NCBI GenBank assembly: GCA_026984715.1
Contig: JALSRO010000041.1
Coordinates: 1-5,270 of the forward strand
Direction of reading: 5' to 3'
Origin: Chromatiales bacterium
GTDB taxonomy: Bacteria; Pseudomonadota; Gammaproteobacteria; Thiohalospirales; Thiohalospiraceae
DNA length: 5,270 bases
The notes below the pieces were generated by a model. It did no database searches. It was not told where the DNA came from and saw only the letters and a list, made by a program, of their open reading frames with translations. Below, in pieces: positions 4,859 to 5,270 of this stretch. Position 1 is the first letter of the stretch, and each line of letters begins with the position of its first letter. A program made the translations under genes and the position numbers.

Positions 4859-5270
4859 CAGAAAACTGCTGGCACCGGCCATCCTGGCACTACTGGCGCT
4901 CACCGCCGGCGCCCGGGCGGAAGAACAGAAGGAGTTCATGAACCCCCACTGGTCCGAATCCAGAGAGGCCTGCCTGCAGTGCCACAAAAGGGTACCCAAA
5001 CCTGGTGAGCCCCTGAATCTGCTTCTCGGTGGCGACATCATGAACCTCTGCAACCGATGCCATGCCACCATATCGAAAGACAAGTACATCCATGCAGCGG
5101 GGATGGTACCTCCGCAGCAGATGGTCGACAGAATGCCGGCAGACTTCCGCGAGGCGCTGAACAAAGATCCCCAGGGCCGGGTAACCTGCCGGGTCTGCCA
5201 TGAGATAAAGTATCAATGCCTCAGCGACGAATTCTACCGTCGGGTCAACAATCCCCTGTTCCACCGCGGA
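4851..5270 (+). CDS. Multiheme c-type cytochrome, 5' part (cytochrome B), cut by window edge
   Basis: The first 140 residues of an exported c-type cytochrome; the frame is open at the right edge. Arg4 and Lys5 precede a hydrophobic core (6-19), with likely signal peptidase I cleavage after Ala23 (ARA-EE). There is no lipobox, so this protein should be free in the periplasm, unlike cytochrome A. CXXCH motifs start at 41, 67 and 113. The order of landmarks matches cytochrome A residues 83-186: NPHW (31-34), heme pair, IHAAGMVPP (80-88), a DRMPADF segment (93-99, compare ERMPDKF in A), the third heme with an extra Cys123 six residues after its His, then NPLFHRG (134-140). By this alignment at least five more hemes would be expected downstream, but that part is not seen. 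The start ATG lies 8 bases inside the propeller B gene, which suggests coupled translation and a shared role. Cytochrome A lacks such an overlap with its own propeller. Confidence 0.93.
   Translation, partial: MNSRKLLAPAILALLALTAGARAEEQKEFMNPHWSESREACLQCHKRVPKPGEPLNLLLGGDIMNLCNRCHATISKDKYIHAAGMVPPQQMVDRMPADFREALNKDPQGRVTCRVCHEIKYQCLSDEFYRRVNNPLFHRG

Larger units (their letters stand above)
1100..5270 (+). repeat. Tandem duplicated propeller plus multiheme cytochrome module
   Basis: The gene order is propeller A, cytochrome A, propeller B, cytochrome B, all on the plus strand. Propellers share WPM starts, blade number, Trp spacing and a long fourth blade. Cytochromes share NPHW, H-x2-GM-x-PP, CH-x5-C and NP-x-F-x-RG landmarks in the same order. 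The copies are well diverged, so this is an old duplication or joint acquisition of paralogues rather than a recent copy. It is not a DNA-level repeat. Confidence 0.75.

Overview
The window is ordinary double-stranded bacterial chromosome. It is moderately GC-rich, densely coding, uses some GTG starts and has clear Shine-Dalgarno sites. The gene content (signal peptidase I family, exported beta-propellers, multiheme c-type cytochromes, one as a lipoprotein) points to a Gram-negative proteobacterium with a respiratory periplasm. A gammaproteobacterium, perhaps a sulfur- or metal-cycling one, is my guess from sequence flavour only; nothing here fixes the taxon.

Layout. (1) 877 to 1 on the minus strand is the N-terminal and central part of a signal peptidase I family protein that runs off the left edge. 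It has three to four hydrophobic segments, the catalytic Ser box and the GDNR box, but Arg where the catalytic Lys is expected. (2) 878-1099 is a divergent control region. It has a good minus-strand sigma70-like promoter, a perfect plus-strand TATAAT box, and a 16-bp palindrome between them. (3) 1100-2248 on the plus strand is an exported eight-bladed PQQ-repeat-type propeller (propeller A). (4) 2249-2393 is a spacer with two stem-loops. (5) 2394-3461 is an octaheme c-type cytochrome lipoprotein (cytochrome A) built from four paired CXXCH units. (6) 3462-3712 is a spacer with a dyad and possible weak promoter elements. (7) 3713-4858 is a second exported eight-bladed propeller (propeller B), colinear with A. 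(8) 4851 to the right edge is a second multiheme cytochrome (cytochrome B, three hemes visible), homologous to cytochrome A and overlapping the propeller B gene by 8 bases.

The main message is that positions 1100-5270 hold a tandemly repeated two-gene module, propeller then multiheme cytochrome, in the order A-A-B-B. All four products carry export signals. Cytochrome A is predicted to be anchored by lipid, probably at the outer membrane, and cytochrome B to be released into the periplasm. The simplest reading is a periplasmic or cell-envelope electron-transfer assembly in which each propeller is a partner or scaffold for its own cytochrome. The propellers are too short to be typical quinoprotein dehydrogenases, so PQQ catalysis is not claimed. 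No porin, terminal reductase or maturation gene is visible, so substrate and electron-flow direction are unknown.
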